DNA of 64,000 nucleotides from Antarcticimicrobium sp. (lineage in GTDB: Bacteria; Pseudomonadota; Alphaproteobacteria; Rhodobacterales; Rhodobacteraceae): assembly GCF_029212575.1 (NCBI RefSeq), contig NZ_JARGPK010000056.1, forward strand, positions 1-64,000, written 5' to 3'. This document shows positions 34,924-44,601 of this stretch, in pieces; position 1 is the stretch's first letter; each line of letters begins with the position of its first letter. The translations under genes were made by a program, and so were the position numbers. The notes beneath the pieces were generated by a model. The model saw nothing but the letters and a program-made list of their open reading frames with translations, did not search any database and was not told the origin of the DNA.

Positions 34924-35691
34924 ATGTTGCACTGGATTTCCCATCCCCCCGCCCCGGGCGCCGCCGATGTGCCCCCGTTGCTGATCGCGCATGGGCTGTA
35001 TGGCTCGGCGCGCAACTGGGGCGTGATCGCCAGGCGGCTGTCGGACCAGCGTCAGGTGGTGGCGGTGGACATGCGCAACCACGGCCAGAGCCCCTGGGCC
35101 ACGCCGCACCGCTACGAGGACATGGCCGACGACCTGGCCGAGGTGATCGGTGAGATCGGCGGGCGGGCCGACGTGCTGGGCCATTCCATGGGCGGCAAGA
35201 CGGCGATGATGCTGGCGCTGCGGCATGGCGCGGCGGTGAACCGGCTGCTGGTGGCCGATATCGCGCCGGTGCCCTATGACCATTCGCAGATGCAGTTCAT
35301 CGAGGCGATGCGCGCGGTGGACCTGTCGAAGGTCGAGAAACGCTCGGACGCCGAGGCGCAACTGGCGGCGCTGGGGGTGGATCGGGCGCTGCAAAGCTTT
35401 TTCACCCAGTCGCTGGACCTCAAGGCGAAACGCTGGCGGCTGAACCTTGATGCGCTGGCCGCCGACATGGACGAGATTCTGTCGTTTCCGCAGGTCGAGG
35501 GGCATTGGGACGGTCCGGCGCTGTTCCTGTCGGGGTCGGAGTCGGACTATGTGAAGCCGGAGTATCGCCCGCGCATTCGCGAATTGTTCCCGAATGCGCG
35601 GTTCGCGCGGCTGTCCGGGGCAGGTCACTGGCTGCATGCGGAAAAGCCGCGCGAATTCGAGGCGACGGTGCGGGCGTTCCTGAACGCCTGA
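34924..35691 (+). CDS. alpha/beta hydrolase (YbfF-like esterase)
   Basis: 255 residues from the ATG at 34924. The nucleophile elbow is VLGHSMGGKTAMMLAL (G-H-S-M-G), the oxyanion strand LLIAHGLYGSARNW, and the catalytic histidine lies in LSGAGHWLHAEKP. MRNHGQSPW is typical of the YbfF group, which hydrolyses acyl-CoA and ester substrates. It is cytoplasmic, with no signal peptide. It is divergent from the small membrane protein gene and converges with the rhodanese gene. Confidence 0.9.
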   Translation: MLHWISHPPAPGAADVPPLLIAHGLYGSARNWGVIARRLSDQRQVVAVDMRNHGQSPWATPHRYEDMADDLAEVIGEIGGRADVLGHSMGGKTAMMLALRHGAAVNRLLVADIAPVPYDHSQMQFIEAMRAVDLSKVEKRSDAEAQLAALGVDRALQSFFTQSLDLKAKRWRLNLDALAADMDEILSFPQVEGHWDGPALFLSGSESDYVKPEYRPRIRELFPNARFARLSGAGHWLHAEKPREFEATVRAFLNA

Positions 35692-35712
35692 GCCGCACCG
35701 CCGGGGTTGCCG

Positions 35713-36105
35713 TCACATGCCCTGGTCGACCGGCTCGATCATCGGGCCGCCGGATTTCTTCCAGTCGTCCAGCCCGCCCATGTTGAAGACCTGGCCATAG
35801 CCCATGTCCTTGAGCAGCTTGCCGGCCAGCGCGGCACGGCCGCCGGAGGCGCAGTGCAGCACGATCGGGCGGTCAAAGCGCATTTCGGGATCGTGGAACT
35901 GGGTGGCCGGATCGGCGCGAAACTCCAGCATGCCGCGCGGGACATGGTGCGCGCCGACCGCGCGGCCGGCGTTCTGCAGCTCCGGCGCGTCGCGGATGTC
36001 GAGCAGCAACGCCCCCTGCGCCACCATCTCCTGGGCTTTCTGGCCGTCGATCCGTTCCACCGCCGCGTTGGCGGCCTCCATCATCTGCTGTACCGTCAAT
36101 CGCAT
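35713..36105 (-). CDS. rhodanese-domain sulfurtransferase
   Basis: 130 residues. A single rhodanese domain covers about 22-125 (LLLDIRDAPELQNAG, then VPRGMLEF). The active-site loop HCASGGRAALAG carries the catalytic cysteine in a six-residue loop, consistent with a sulfurtransferase rather than a phosphatase. The start at 36105 has no signal peptide, so it is cytoplasmic. Sulfur donor and acceptor are not known. Confidence 0.9.
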   Translation of the reverse strand: MRLTVQQMMEAANAAVERIDGQKAQEMVAQGALLLDIRDAPELQNAGRAVGAHHVPRGMLEFRADPATQFHDPEMRFDRPIVLHCASGGRAALAGKLLKDMGYGQVFNMGGLDDWKKSGGPMIEPVDQGM

Positions 36106-36200
36106 CGTGTTCTCCTGTTCACGCGGTTCGCGGGCAGGCTAGCATGGCGGTTGGGGCGGGGCCACAGAGCAGGCGCCGGATCACGATCAATTCAGAGGGT

Positions 36201-36286
36201 TGGTGCGGGCGGCGGGACTCGAACCCGCACGGGACTAAGCCCTAGGGATTTTAAGTCCCTTGTGTCTACCATTCCACCACGCCCGC
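36201..36286 (-). tRNA. tRNA-Leu (anticodon TAA)
   Basis: On the minus strand the acceptor stem GCGGGCG pairs with CGCCCGC; the anticodon loop CTTAAAA presents TAA. A long variable arm (about 14 bases) marks a class II tRNA. The T-loop reads GGTTCGAGTCC, the discriminator is A, and CCA is encoded at 36201-36203. Length is 86 bases. Confidence 0.96.
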
Positions 36287-36347
36287 GCGGCCCCATGGGG
36301 CGGGCCAGATGTAACGCCGCGGTCCTGCGGGCACAATCGGGATTTGT

Positions 36348-36911
36348 TCAGATATCCTCGCCCGGCGGCGCCAGCGGCGCGCCCGGTGCGGCCAGGCTGC
36401 GCTCGGGCAGCCAGGGGTTCAGCGCCAGCGCGCGGGCGAGGCTGTCGCGCGCCGCCTCGGTCCGGCCCAACGCGTAGAGCGACAGCGCCCTGCCGCTGAG
36501 TGCCGCGATATGGTCCGGCGCGCGGGCCAGCGCGCGATCCAGATCGGCCAGCGCGGCGGTGAAATCCTGCCGCAGGTAATGCACGAAGGCGCGTTGGTTG
36601 TAGCCCTCGGCATAGTCCGGGCAATAGGCGATCAGCGCGTCGAAGTCCTTGATCGCGCCGAGAAAATCGTAACCGGCGCGCTTGGTCATGCCGCGATCGA
36701 GGATCGCCTGCGCCTGATCGTCGGGGGCGTCGGCCCAATACGCCCACATACGGTTGCCGATCTCGCGCGCCTCGGCGGCGCTTTCGGCGGCCTGCACCTC
36801 GGCCACCAGGGCGGCAAGCGGTTCGGAATGGTCGGGCGGCGGCGGGCAGGGTTCGGCCCATGCGGGCGCGGCGAGGAGCAGGGCGGCTAGGGTGATCGGC
36901 AGGCGTCTCAT
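36348..36911 (-). CDS. periplasmic TPR-repeat protein
   Basis: 187 residues with a clear signal peptide (MRRLPITLAALLLAAPAWA, cleavage before EPCPP). Two to three TPR units follow at about 80-165 (YDFLGAIKDFDALIAYCPDY, then a QDFTAALADLDRALARAPDH unit and a TEAARDSLARALALNPWL unit). It would mediate protein contacts in the periplasm. The family is common in alphaproteobacteria, and no specific partner is suggested by context. It lies between tRNA-Leu and putR. Confidence 0.85.
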   Translation of the reverse strand: MRRLPITLAALLLAAPAWAEPCPPPPDHSEPLAALVAEVQAAESAAEAREIGNRMWAYWADAPDDQAQAILDRGMTKRAGYDFLGAIKDFDALIAYCPDYAEGYNQRAFVHYLRQDFTAALADLDRALARAPDHIAALSGRALSLYALGRTEAARDSLARALALNPWLPERSLAAPGAPLAPPGEDI

Positions 36912-36942
36912 GCGGCCAAGCGTGGCACAGAACCCCCGCCGG

Positions 36943-37431
36943 TCAAGTCACGTTTTCGAGCGGTCCCAGCGGCCCGCCCTCCTTGACCGCCTGCATCGCC
37001 ACATAGGTCGAGGTGCTGGAGACATGCGGCAGGGTCGAGATGACCTCGGCCAGAACCCGACGGTAATCGGCCATGGAGCGCGTGCGCACCTTCATCAGGT
37101 AGTCGAAGTTGCCGGCGATCAGATGCGCCTGCTCGATCTCGCCCACCTTGGCGACGGCGGCATTGAACTCGGCCAGCGCCGCCTCGCGGGTGTCGGTCAG
37201 CCGCACCTCGACAAAGGCGACGTGATCCAGCCCGAGACGGATCGGGTCGACCAGCGCGCGGTAACCGGTGATGATGCCGCTCGCCTCCAGCCGCCGCAGC
37301 CGAGCCTGGGTCGGCGATTTCGACAATCCGATGCGCCGCGCCAGATCGGCGATGGAGATTCGCCCGTCCTCGGCCAGAACGGAAAGAATCGCGCGGTCGA
37401 ACCGGTCGAGGCCGGGAAGGTCGTTTGGCAT
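36943..37431 (-). CDS. putR: Lrp/AsnC family regulator of putA
   Basis: 162 residues from the ATG at 37431. It has a helix-turn-helix (RAILSVLAEDGRISIADLA, GLSKSPTQARLRRLEA) and a RAM domain (about 70-150). It is divergent from putA across 123 bases, the standard arrangement for PutR, the proline-responsive activator of putA in alphaproteobacteria. PutA here lacks its own ribbon-helix-helix repressor domain, so an external regulator is expected. A 6-bp inverted repeat lies in the shared region. Confidence 0.9.
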   Translation of the reverse strand: MPNDLPGLDRFDRAILSVLAEDGRISIADLARRIGLSKSPTQARLRRLEASGIITGYRALVDPIRLGLDHVAFVEVRLTDTREAALAEFNAAVAKVGEIEQAHLIAGNFDYLMKVRTRSMADYRRVLAEVISTLPHVSSTSTYVAMQAVKEGGPLGPLENVT

Positions 37432-37466
37432 TTGTTTCGCCCGAAAATTCAGTCGATTTGGCTTTG

Positions 37467-37488
37467 ATTCGCATGAAATCAGGCGAAT
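37467..37488. promoter_or_regulatory. inverted repeat ATTCGC-N10-GCGAAT, PutR operator candidate
   Basis: A perfect 6-bp dyad with a 10-base AT-rich spacer, midway between putR and putA. Position and symmetry fit an Lrp-type site. Binding is inferred. Confidence 0.5.
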
Positions 37489-37554
37489 GTCCCGCAAATT
37501 CGGCGATATAAGGGCGGTATTGGCAGGCGGACTGCCCCAACCCCGAGGATTGCC

Positions 37555-40500
37555 ATGACTGCCCCCACCTGCGACCTGCGCCATCAGATCGACGCCCACA
37601 CCTATGCCGACCCCGAGGCCGCGTTGGAGCGGCTGGTGCATCTGGCCGACCTGTCGCCGCAGGCCCGCGCGGCGATCAGCGCGCAGGCGGCGCAGCTTGT
37701 GCGCGACATCCGGGCCAGCACCGCGCCGGGGCTGATGGAGGTGTTTCTGGCCGAATACGGGCTCTCGACCGAGGAGGGGGTCGCGCTGATGTGCCTGGCC
37801 GAGGCGCTGCTCAGGGTGCCGGACGCCGAGACCATCGACGCGCTGATCGAGGACAAGATCGCGCCCAGCGACTGGGGCAAGCATCTGGGTCATTCCACCT
37901 CGCCGCTGGTCAATGCCTCGACCTGGGCGCTGATGCTGACCGGCAAGGTTCTGGACGACGACAAACCCAGCCCCGCGCGCGCGCTGCGCGGCGCGATCAG
38001 GCGGCTGGGCGAGCCGGTGATCCGCACCGCCGTCGGCCGTGCCATGCGCGAGATGGGCCGCCAGTTCGTGCTGGGCGAGGATATCGGCGCGGCGATGAAA
38101 CGGGCCGCGGGGATGGAGGCCAAGGGCTACTCCTATTCCTACGACATGCTGGGCGAGGCGGCGCGCACCGAGGCGGACGCGACCCGCTATCACCTGTCCT
38201 ATTCGCGGGCGATCACCGCGATCGCGCAAGCCTGCACGCGGGACGACATCCGCGACAACCCGGGTATCTCCGTCAAGCTCTCGGCGCTGCATCCGCGCTA
38301 CGAGGTGGCGCAGGAGGGGCGCGTGATGGAGGACCTGGTGCCGCGCCTGCGCGCGTTGGCGCTGCTGGCCAAGTCGGCGCGCATGGGGCTGAACATCGAC
38401 GCGGAAGAGGCCGACCGGCTGTCGCTGTCGTTGCAGGTGATCGACACGGTTCTGGCCGAACCGGCGCTTTCCGGCTGGGACGGCTTCGGCGTGGTGGTGC
38501 AGGCCTATGGCCCGCGCGCGCCCCATGTGATCGACGCGCTGTATGACATGGCCGAGCGGCACGACCGCAGGCTGATGGTGCGGCTGGTCAAGGGTGCCTA
38601 TTGGGACAGCGAGATCAAGCGCGCCCAGGTCGAGGGGATGGAGGGCTTTCCGGTGTTCACCCGCAAGCCGGTGACCGATGTCTCCTACATCGCCAATGCG
38701 CGCAAGCTGCTGGGGATGACCGACCGGATCTATCCGCAGTTCGCCACCCATAACGCCCATACGGTCAGCGCGATCCTGCACATGGCCGGTGATGCGCCCT
38801 ATGAGTTCCAGCGGCTGCACGGCATGGGCGAGACGCTGCACAACCTGGTGATGGAACAGAACCGGACCCGCTGCCGCATCTATGCCCCGGTGGGCGCGCA
38901 CCGCGATCTGCTGGCCTATCTGGTGCGGCGGCTGCTGGAGAACGGCGCCAACAGTTCCTTCGTCAACCAGATCGTCGATGAGGAGGTGCCGCCCGAGGTG
39001 GTCGCCGCCTGTCCGTTCGATGCAGCGGGAGAGCTTGCCGCACCGCTGCCCACGGGGGCCGATCTGTTCGCCCCCGAACGACGCAACTCGCGCGGGTTCG
39101 ACCTGACCCATGCGCCGACCCTTGCCGCGATCGAGGCCGCCCGCGCCCCCTTTGCCGCGCATCAATGGCAGGCCGTCCCGCTGCTGGCCGGACCGGCGGC
39201 GCCGGAGGCGGCGGTGCCGGTGATCAACCCGGCCGGGCCCAAGGACAGTCGCGGCGACAGCCCCGGCACGGTGGCCTGGGCCAGTGCGGCGGATGTGGAG
39301 ACCGCTCTGTCAGGGGCGCAGACCTGGGACGCCCCGGCAGAGCTGCGCGCCAAGGTGCTGAACGCGGCGGCTGATCTCTACGAGGCGCATTACGGCGAGA
39401 TCTTCACGCTGGTCGCGCGCGAGGCGGGCAAGACCCTGCCCGACGCGGTGGCCGAGCTGCGCGAGGCGGTGGATTTCCTGCGTTATTACGCCGCCAACAT
39501 CCCCGGGGGCGATCCGGCGGGGACCTTTACCTGCATCAGCCCGTGGAACTTTCCGCTGGCGATCTTCACCGGGCAGATCGCGGCGGCGCTGGCCACCGGC
39601 AACGCGGTGCTGGCCAAGCCCGCCGAGCAGACGCCGCTGATCGCGCATCTCGCCGTCTCGCTGCTGCACGAGGCCGGGGTGCCGCGCAGCGCGTTGCAAC
39701 TGCTGCCCGGCGCCGGGGCGGTCGGCGCCGCGCTGACCTCCGATCGCCGTGTCGATGGTGTCGCCTTCACCGGCTCGACCGAAACCGCGCGGCTGATCCG
39801 CGCGGCAATGGCCGAAAACCTTGCCCCCGGCGCGCCGCTCATTGCCGAGACCGGCGGGCTGAACGCGATGATCGTGGACAGCACCGCGCTGCCGGAACAG
39901 GCGGTGCAGGCGGTGGTCGAAAGTGCCTTCCAGTCTGCCGGGCAACGCTGTTCGGCGCTGCGCTGCCTCTACGTGCAGGAGGACGTGGCCGAGGATCTGC
40001 TGACCATGCTCAAGGGGGCGATGGACGCGCTTGTCATCGGCGATCCCTGGGCGCTTTCCACCGATGTCGGCCCGGTGATCGACGCAGAGGCGCAGGCCGG
40101 GATCGCGGCCCATATCGACCGCGCCCGCGCCGAGGGGCGGCTGCTGAAGGAAATGCCTCTGCCCGCGGGCGGCACCTTTGTCACCCCGGCGTTGATCGCG
40201 ATTTCGGGCATCGAGGATCTGCAGCGCGAGATTTTCGGCCCGGTGCTGCATGTGGCGCGGTTCAAGGCGCGCGACCTCGACCGGGTGATCGACGCGATCA
40301 ATGCCACCGGCTACGGGTTGACCTTCGGGTTGCAGACCCGGATCGACGACCGGGTGCAGCATGTGACCGAGCGGGTGAAGGCCGGCAACATCTATGTCAA
40401 CCGCAACCAGATCGGCGCCATCGTCGGCAGCCAGCCGTTCGGCGGCGAGGGGCTGTCGGGCACCGGGCCAAAGGCGGGCGGGCCGCGCTACATGCCCCGG

Positions 40501-40977
40501 TTCTGTGCCCCCGACCGGCGCGACAGCGCTGCGACATGGTCCGCCACCGTGGCCGAGCTGCCCGCGCCCGAGGGCAAGGCCGCCCCGCCCGAGCCGGTGA
40601 CGCTGCCGGGGCCGACCGGGGAATCCAACCGGCTGTCGCTGGTGCCGCGCGCGCCGCTGCTGTGCCTGGGCCCGGGCGAGGAGGCCGCCGGCGAACAGGC
40701 GCGGATGGTGTGTGCGCTGGGCGGTCAGGCGATCCGTGCCACCGGCATGATCGACCTGCACCGGCTGGAGCATCTGGAGGGGATCGGCGGGGTGCTCTGG
40801 TGGGGCGATGCGGCCACCGCGCGGCAGATCGAACAGGCGCTGTCACGGCGCGCCGGGCCGATCCTGCCGCTGATCCCGGGCGCGCCCGACCGCGCGAGGG
40901 TGATGGGCGAGCGGCACGTCTGCGTCGATACCACGGCGGCGGGGGGCAACGCCGCGCTGCTGGGCGGGATGGCCTGA
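37555..40977 (+). CDS. putA: bifunctional proline dehydrogenase / glutamate-semialdehyde dehydrogenase
   Basis: 1140 residues. It oxidises proline to glutamate in two channelled steps. The N-terminal half is the FAD proline dehydrogenase barrel (VKLSALHPRYE, VRLVKGAYWDSEIK, YPQFATHNAHT). The aldehyde dehydrogenase half carries FTCISPWNFPLAIFTGQ, the general base E765 in IAETGGLNAMIVD and catalytic C799 in GQRCSALRC. There is no N-terminal DNA-binding domain, so it is not a trifunctional PutA. A C-terminal extension after about residue 990 matches the longer type A enzymes. It is controlled by the divergent putR. Confidence 0.97.
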   Translation: MTAPTCDLRHQIDAHTYADPEAALERLVHLADLSPQARAAISAQAAQLVRDIRASTAPGLMEVFLAEYGLSTEEGVALMCLAEALLRVPDAETIDALIEDKIAPSDWGKHLGHSTSPLVNASTWALMLTGKVLDDDKPSPARALRGAIRRLGEPVIRTAVGRAMREMGRQFVLGEDIGAAMKRAAGMEAKGYSYSYDMLGEAARTEADATRYHLSYSRAITAIAQACTRDDIRDNPGISVKLSALHPRYEVAQEGRVMEDLVPRLRALALLAKSARMGLNIDAEEADRLSLSLQVIDTVLAEPALSGWDGFGVVVQAYGPRAPHVIDALYDMAERHDRRLMVRLVKGAYWDSEIKRAQVEGMEGFPVFTRKPVTDVSYIANARKLLGMTDRIYPQFATHNAHTVSAILHMAGDAPYEFQRLHGMGETLHNLVMEQNRTRCRIYAPVGAHRDLLAYLVRRLLENGANSSFVNQIVDEEVPPEVVAACPFDAAGELAAPLPTGADLFAPERRNSRGFDLTHAPTLAAIEAARAPFAAHQWQAVPLLAGPAAPEAAVPVINPAGPKDSRGDSPGTVAWASAADVETALSGAQTWDAPAELRAKVLNAAADLYEAHYGEIFTLVAREAGKTLPDAVAELREAVDFLRYYAANIPGGDPAGTFTCISPWNFPLAIFTGQIAAALATGNAVLAKPAEQTPLIAHLAVSLLHEAGVPRSALQLLPGAGAVGAALTSDRRVDGVAFTGSTETARLIRAAMAENLAPGAPLIAETGGLNAMIVDSTALPEQAVQAVVESAFQSAGQRCSALRCLYVQEDVAEDLLTMLKGAMDALVIGDPWALSTDVGPVIDAEAQAGIAAHIDRARAEGRLLKEMPLPAGGTFVTPALIAISGIEDLQREIFGPVLHVARFKARDLDRVIDAINATGYGLTFGLQTRIDDRVQHVTERVKAGNIYVNRNQIGAIVGSQPFGGEGLSGTGPKAGGPRYMPRFCAPDRRDSAATWSATVAELPAPEGKAAPPEPVTLPGPTGESNRLSLVPRAPLLCLGPGEEAAGEQARMVCALGGQAIRATGMIDLHRLEHLEGIGGVLWWGDAATARQIEQALSRRAGPILPLIPGAPDRARVMGERHVCVDTTAAGGNAALLGGMA

Positions 40978-40990
40978 GGGCGCGCGTAAT

Positions 40991-41031
40991 CGCCCCGCGC
41001 CGGTGCTGAGCGCTTGACGCGGGGGCGGTTT
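40991..41031 (+). terminator. probable terminator of putA
   Basis: CGCCCCGCG pairs with CGCGGGGGCG (one bulged G) across an 18-base loop, followed by GTTT. The T run is short. Confidence 0.45.
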
Positions 41032-41048
41032 CGCCGCAGCTTCCCGCC

Positions 41049-41789
41049 ATGCTGCCGATCCGCGATCACAACCCCTCGGGGCGCACGCCTTACGTCGTCT
41101 ACGCCCTGATGGCGCTCAATATCGGCGTGTACCTGACCTATATCGGCCAGCCCGACCAGGTGGTGCTGCACGATGTCTTTCTGGACTGGGCGCTGATCCC
41201 GGCGCGGCTGAGCCAGGGCGGCGGCATCGAGACGCTGCTTACGTCGACCTTTCTGCACGGCGGGGTGATGCATCTGGCCGGCAACATGCTGTTCCTGTGG
41301 ATCTTCGGCGACAACCTCGAAGACGAGATGGGCCACCTGTGGTTCCTGGCCTTCTACCTCGCCAGCGGGATCGGGGCCGGGCTGATCCATGTCCTGATGG
41401 GGCCCTATTCGCCGGTGCCCACGGTGGGCGCCTCGGGCGCCATCGCCGGGGTGATGGGGTCCTATCTGCTGCTGTTTCCCAAGGCGCGGGTGGATATCCT
41501 GATCATCCTGGTGATTTTCTTCCGCATCCTGGCGATCCCCGCCTGGCTGATGCTGGGGCTCTGGCTGGTGTTCCAGTTCCTCGGGGGGCTCGAGTCGGAC
41601 CCCAACGGCGGCGGCGTGGCCTATTGGGCGCATGCGGGGGGCTTCATGGTGGGGCTGGGGCTGACGGTGCCGCTCTGGCTGCGGCGCGGCGGGCCGGGGT
41701 TCTGGAACCGGACCCACGGGCTGCCGCCGCACCCGGAGGCCCGCTACAAGCTGAGCGCCAGCCGCATTCCCAGGGTGCCGCGCCGATGA
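41049..41789 (+). CDS. rhomboid family intramembrane serine protease
   Basis: 246 residues with six or seven membrane helices. The catalytic serine is in VGASGAIAGVMG (S129) and the histidine in YWAHAGGFMVG (H195). STFLHGGVMHLAGNMLFLW supplies the conserved helix-2 histidine and asparagine. It cleaves membrane helices of substrates that cannot be guessed here. The C-terminal cytoplasmic tail is basic. Its stop overlaps the next start (ATGA), so it is cotranscribed with the GFA-domain gene. Confidence 0.93.
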   Translation: MLPIRDHNPSGRTPYVVYALMALNIGVYLTYIGQPDQVVLHDVFLDWALIPARLSQGGGIETLLTSTFLHGGVMHLAGNMLFLWIFGDNLEDEMGHLWFLAFYLASGIGAGLIHVLMGPYSPVPTVGASGAIAGVMGSYLLLFPKARVDILIILVIFFRILAIPAWLMLGLWLVFQFLGGLESDPNGGGVAYWAHAGGFMVGLGLTVPLWLRRGGPGFWNRTHGLPPHPEARYKLSASRIPRVPRR

Positions 41790-42172
41790 GTGATCTGTCC
41801 GACACCCCCGAGACGCGCCGCGCAAGTTGTCATTGCGGCGCGGTGGTGATCGAGGCGTTCCTGCCCCATGGCCTCGCCTCGGCCAGCCGTTGCGACTGTT
41901 CGATCTGCCGCCGACGCGGGCCGGGGGCGGTGACGGCACTGACCGCAAGGGTCAGCGTGGTGCAGGGCGCAGAGAACCTCGGCCTCCACACCTGGGGCAC
42001 CCATACCGCGAAACACTATTTCTGCCGGACCTGCGGCATCTACACCCATCACCAGCGCCGCTCGGACCCGGCGGAATGCGGCATCAACATCGGCTGCCTC
42101 GACGGCATCGACCCGCGCGATTTCGCCGCGATCCCCTGGACCGACGGCATCAATCACAGCTGCGACCGCTAG
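41786..42172 (+). CDS. GFA/CENP-V domain zinc protein
   Basis: 128 residues. The zinc-binding cysteine pattern of the glutathione-dependent formaldehyde-activating (GFA) family is complete: SCHCGAV, RCDCSICRRRG and FCRTCGIYTHH. A late NIGCLDG segment is also typical. Some members bind glutathione or S-hydroxymethylglutathione, but enzymatic activity of most is unproven. The start overlaps the rhomboid stop by 4 bases. It converges with suhB, 7 bases away. Confidence 0.88.
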   Translation: MSDLSDTPETRRASCHCGAVVIEAFLPHGLASASRCDCSICRRRGPGAVTALTARVSVVQGAENLGLHTWGTHTAKHYFCRTCGIYTHHQRRSDPAECGINIGCLDGIDPRDFAAIPWTDGINHSCDR

Positions 42173-42179
42173 GCAGAGT

Positions 42180-42965
42180 TCAGCCCCGGATCACCTTGGC
42201 GAAACCGTCGAAGATCGGTTCGTTGGCGCAGATCACCTCGCCGTCCTCGAGGATGTCCTTGCCGGGGGTCAGCGGCTGGATCAGCCCGCCGGCCTCGCGC
42301 ACCAGGATCACCCCGGCGGCGAGATCCCAAGCGTTGAGCCGGCGTTCCCAGAACCCCTCGTATCGGCCGGCGGCGACATAGGCCATGTCGAGCGCGGCCG
42401 AGCCCCAGCGCCGCACCCCGGCGCAGGCGGGCATCAGGCGGGCCAGGTCCTGCAGCGTCAGCGGCAGGTCGGCGCGGCCACCAAAGGGCAGGCCGGTGGC
42501 AAAGATCGACTCGATCATCTTGTGGCGCCCCGAGACCCGCAGGCGCTTGTCGTTCATCCAGGCGCCGGCGCCCTTTTCGGCAAAGAACATCTCGTCCTTG
42601 GCGGCGTCGAAGATGACACCGGCGACGACCTCGCCCTTGTGCTCCAGCCCGATCGAGACCGCCCAGTGCGGCAGCCCGTGCAGGAAGTTGGTGGTGCCGT
42701 CGAGCGGATCGACGATCCAGCGCCGGGTCGGGTCGTTGCCGTCCTCGGCGCCGCCCTCCTCGGCCAGCCAGCCGTAGTTGGGCCGCGCGCCCATCAGCTC
42801 GTCTTTCAGGATCTTCTCGGCGGAGATGTCGGCCTTGGAGACGAAATCGCCCGCCCCTTTCATCGAGACCTGCAGGTTCTCGACCTCGCGGAAGTCCTTG
42901 ACCAGCGAACGCCCGGCCTTGCGCGCGGCCTTGATCATGATGTTCAGATTGGCGCTGCCTATCAT
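42180..42965 (-). CDS. suhB: inositol monophosphatase family protein
   Basis: 261 residues. Metal-binding motifs are GWLAEEGG (E), RRWIVDPLDGTTNFLHGLP (the family signature) and NAWDLAAGVILVREAGG. It dephosphorylates inositol-1-phosphate or a related sugar phosphate; in some bacteria SuhB instead helps ribosomal RNA antitermination. The RRWIVDPLDGTTNF block and length suit SuhB itself rather than CysQ or fructose bisphosphatase. It lies upstream of no close gene and downstream of glyA after a terminator. Confidence 0.93.
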   Translation of the reverse strand: MIGSANLNIMIKAARKAGRSLVKDFREVENLQVSMKGAGDFVSKADISAEKILKDELMGARPNYGWLAEEGGAEDGNDPTRRWIVDPLDGTTNFLHGLPHWAVSIGLEHKGEVVAGVIFDAAKDEMFFAEKGAGAWMNDKRLRVSGRHKMIESIFATGLPFGGRADLPLTLQDLARLMPACAGVRRWGSAALDMAYVAAGRYEGFWERRLNAWDLAAGVILVREAGGLIQPLTPGKDILEDGEVICANEPIFDGFAKVIRG

Positions 42966-43091
42966 CGTCGGAACTCCGGTTCGGTCTGCTCAGCGCGGGG
43001 GCGCGCGCGAGAGGGGGTAGGGTTGGGATCAGATGGCGCGTATACGCGCGCCGGGGACCGTTGCCAAGGGCCAAGGGGCACCCACGCGAAA

Positions 43092-43117
43092 CGGCCGCCG
43101 GGGCAAACCGGCGGCCG
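43092..43117 (-). terminator. terminator of glyA
   Basis: A perfect 10-bp stem (CGGCCGCCGG with CCGGCGGCCG) and 6-base loop, followed on the minus strand by GTTTCG. It lies 24 bases beyond the glyA stop. Confidence 0.75.
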
Positions 43118-43140
43118 CGTGTTGTCGTCGTCGGGCCGGA

Positions 43141-44436
43141 TCAGCGGCCGGGATAGATCGGGAAGCGGGCGCAGAGGGCGGCGACCTCAGACTTGACCTT
43201 TTCCTCGACCTCGGCGTTGCCGTCCTCGCCATTGGCGGCCAGCCCGTCGACAACCTCGATGATCCAGTCGGCGATCTGGCGGAACTCCGCCTCGCCGAAG
43301 CCGCGGGTGGTGCCGGCGGGCGAGCCCAGACGGATGCCGGAGGTCACGGTGGGTTTCTCCGGATCGAACGGCACGCCGTTCTTGTTGCAGGTGATATGGG
43401 CCCGGCCCAGCGCCTTTTCGGTGGCATTGCCCTTGACGCCCTTGGGCCGCAGATCGACCAGCACCACATGGGTGTCGGTGCCGTGGGTGACCGTATCGAG
43501 CCCGCCTTTGATCAGCTGGTCGGAAAGCGCCTGGGCGTTCTTGATCACCTGCTGCGCGTAGGCCTTGAACTCAGGCCGCAGCGCCTCGCCGAAGGCGACG
43601 GCCTTGGCCGCGATCACATGCATCAGCGGGCCGCCCTGGATGCCGGGGAAGATCGCCGAGTTCACCTTCTTGGCGATGTCCGCGTCATTGGTCAGGATCA
43701 TGCCGCCGCGCGGGCCGCGCAGGGTCTTGTGGGTGGTGGTGGTGGCCACATGCGCATGCGGGAAGGGCGAGGGATGCTCGCCCGCTGCCACGAGGCCCGC
43801 GAAATGCGCCATGTCGACATGCAGCAGCGCGCCGACGCTGTCGGCGATCTCGCGCATTTTGGCAAAGTCGATCTGGCGCGGGATGGCCGAGCCGCCGGCG
43901 ATGATCAACTTGGGGTTATGCTCTTTCGCAAGCTCCTGCACCTGGTCGTAGTCGATCAGGTTGTCCTGCTGGCGGACGCCGTATTGCACCGCGTGAAACC
44001 ACTTGCCCGACTGGTTCGGTTTGGCGCCGTGGGTCAGGTGGCCGCCGGCATCGAGGCTCATCCCGAGGATGGTGTCGCCGGGCTGGATCAGCGCCTGGTA
44101 GACGCCCTGGTTGGCCTGGGAGCCGGAGTTGGGCTGCACGTTGGCAAATTCGCAGCCGAACAGTTCCTTGGCCCGCTCGATGGCGAGGTTCTCGGCGATG
44201 TCGACGAACTGGCAGCCGCCATAGTAGCGCCGGCCGGGATAGCCTTCGGCGTATTTGTTGGTCATCACCGAGCCCTGCGCCTCCATCACGGCGGCGCTCA
44301 CGATGTTCTCGGAGGCGATCAGTTCGATCTCGTCGCGCTGGCGGCCCAGTTCGAGGTCGATGGCCTTGGCGATCTCGGGGTCGCGCTCGGCAAGGGATTG
44401 GGTGAAGAAACCGGTGTCACGGGTGGGCGCGTTCAT
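43141..44436 (-). CDS. glyA: serine hydroxymethyltransferase
   Basis: 431 residues from the ATG at 44436; an ATG at 44451 would add five residues. It interconverts serine and glycine with tetrahydrofolate, the main source of one-carbon units. The PLP lysine is in [15 protein letters not shown] (K237). [30 protein letters not shown] and [14 protein letters not shown] are the substrate and folate motifs. The length is normal for the bacterial enzyme. It is divergent from nadK across 165 bases. Confidence 0.98.
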   Translation of the reverse strand: MNAPTRDTGFFTQSLAERDPEIAKAIDLELGRQRDEIELIASENIVSAAVMEAQGSVMTNKYAEGYPGRRYYGGCQFVDIAENLAIERAKELFGCEFANVQPNSGSQANQGVYQALIQPGDTILGMSLDAGGHLTHGAKPNQSGKWFHAVQYGVRQQDNLIDYDQVQELAKEHNPKLIIAGGSAIPRQIDFAKMREIADSVGALLHVDMAHFAGLVAAGEHPSPFPHAHVATTTTHKTLRGPRGGMILTNDADIAKKVNSAIFPGIQGGPLMHVIAAKAVAFGEALRPEFKAYAQQVIKNAQALSDQLIKGGLDTVTHGTDTHVVLVDLRPKGVKGNATEKALGRAHITCNKNGVPFDPEKPTVTSGIRLGSPAGTTRGFGEAEFRQIADWIIEVVDGLAANGEDGNAEVEEKVKSEVAALCARFPIYPGR

Positions 44437-44601
44437 GGTAATTCCCATCATCTGCGGTGGATGGCGGTTTACCTAATGGAAAGCCGCGGGCGCGAAAAGC
44501 CCGGAATGCGACGATTCGGCATGATGCCGCGGCAACACTGGTCAAGGGCGGAAAGATATGCTTGTTTCGGAGCCGGATGCGCAACACCGGAAACCCCTGC
44601 C

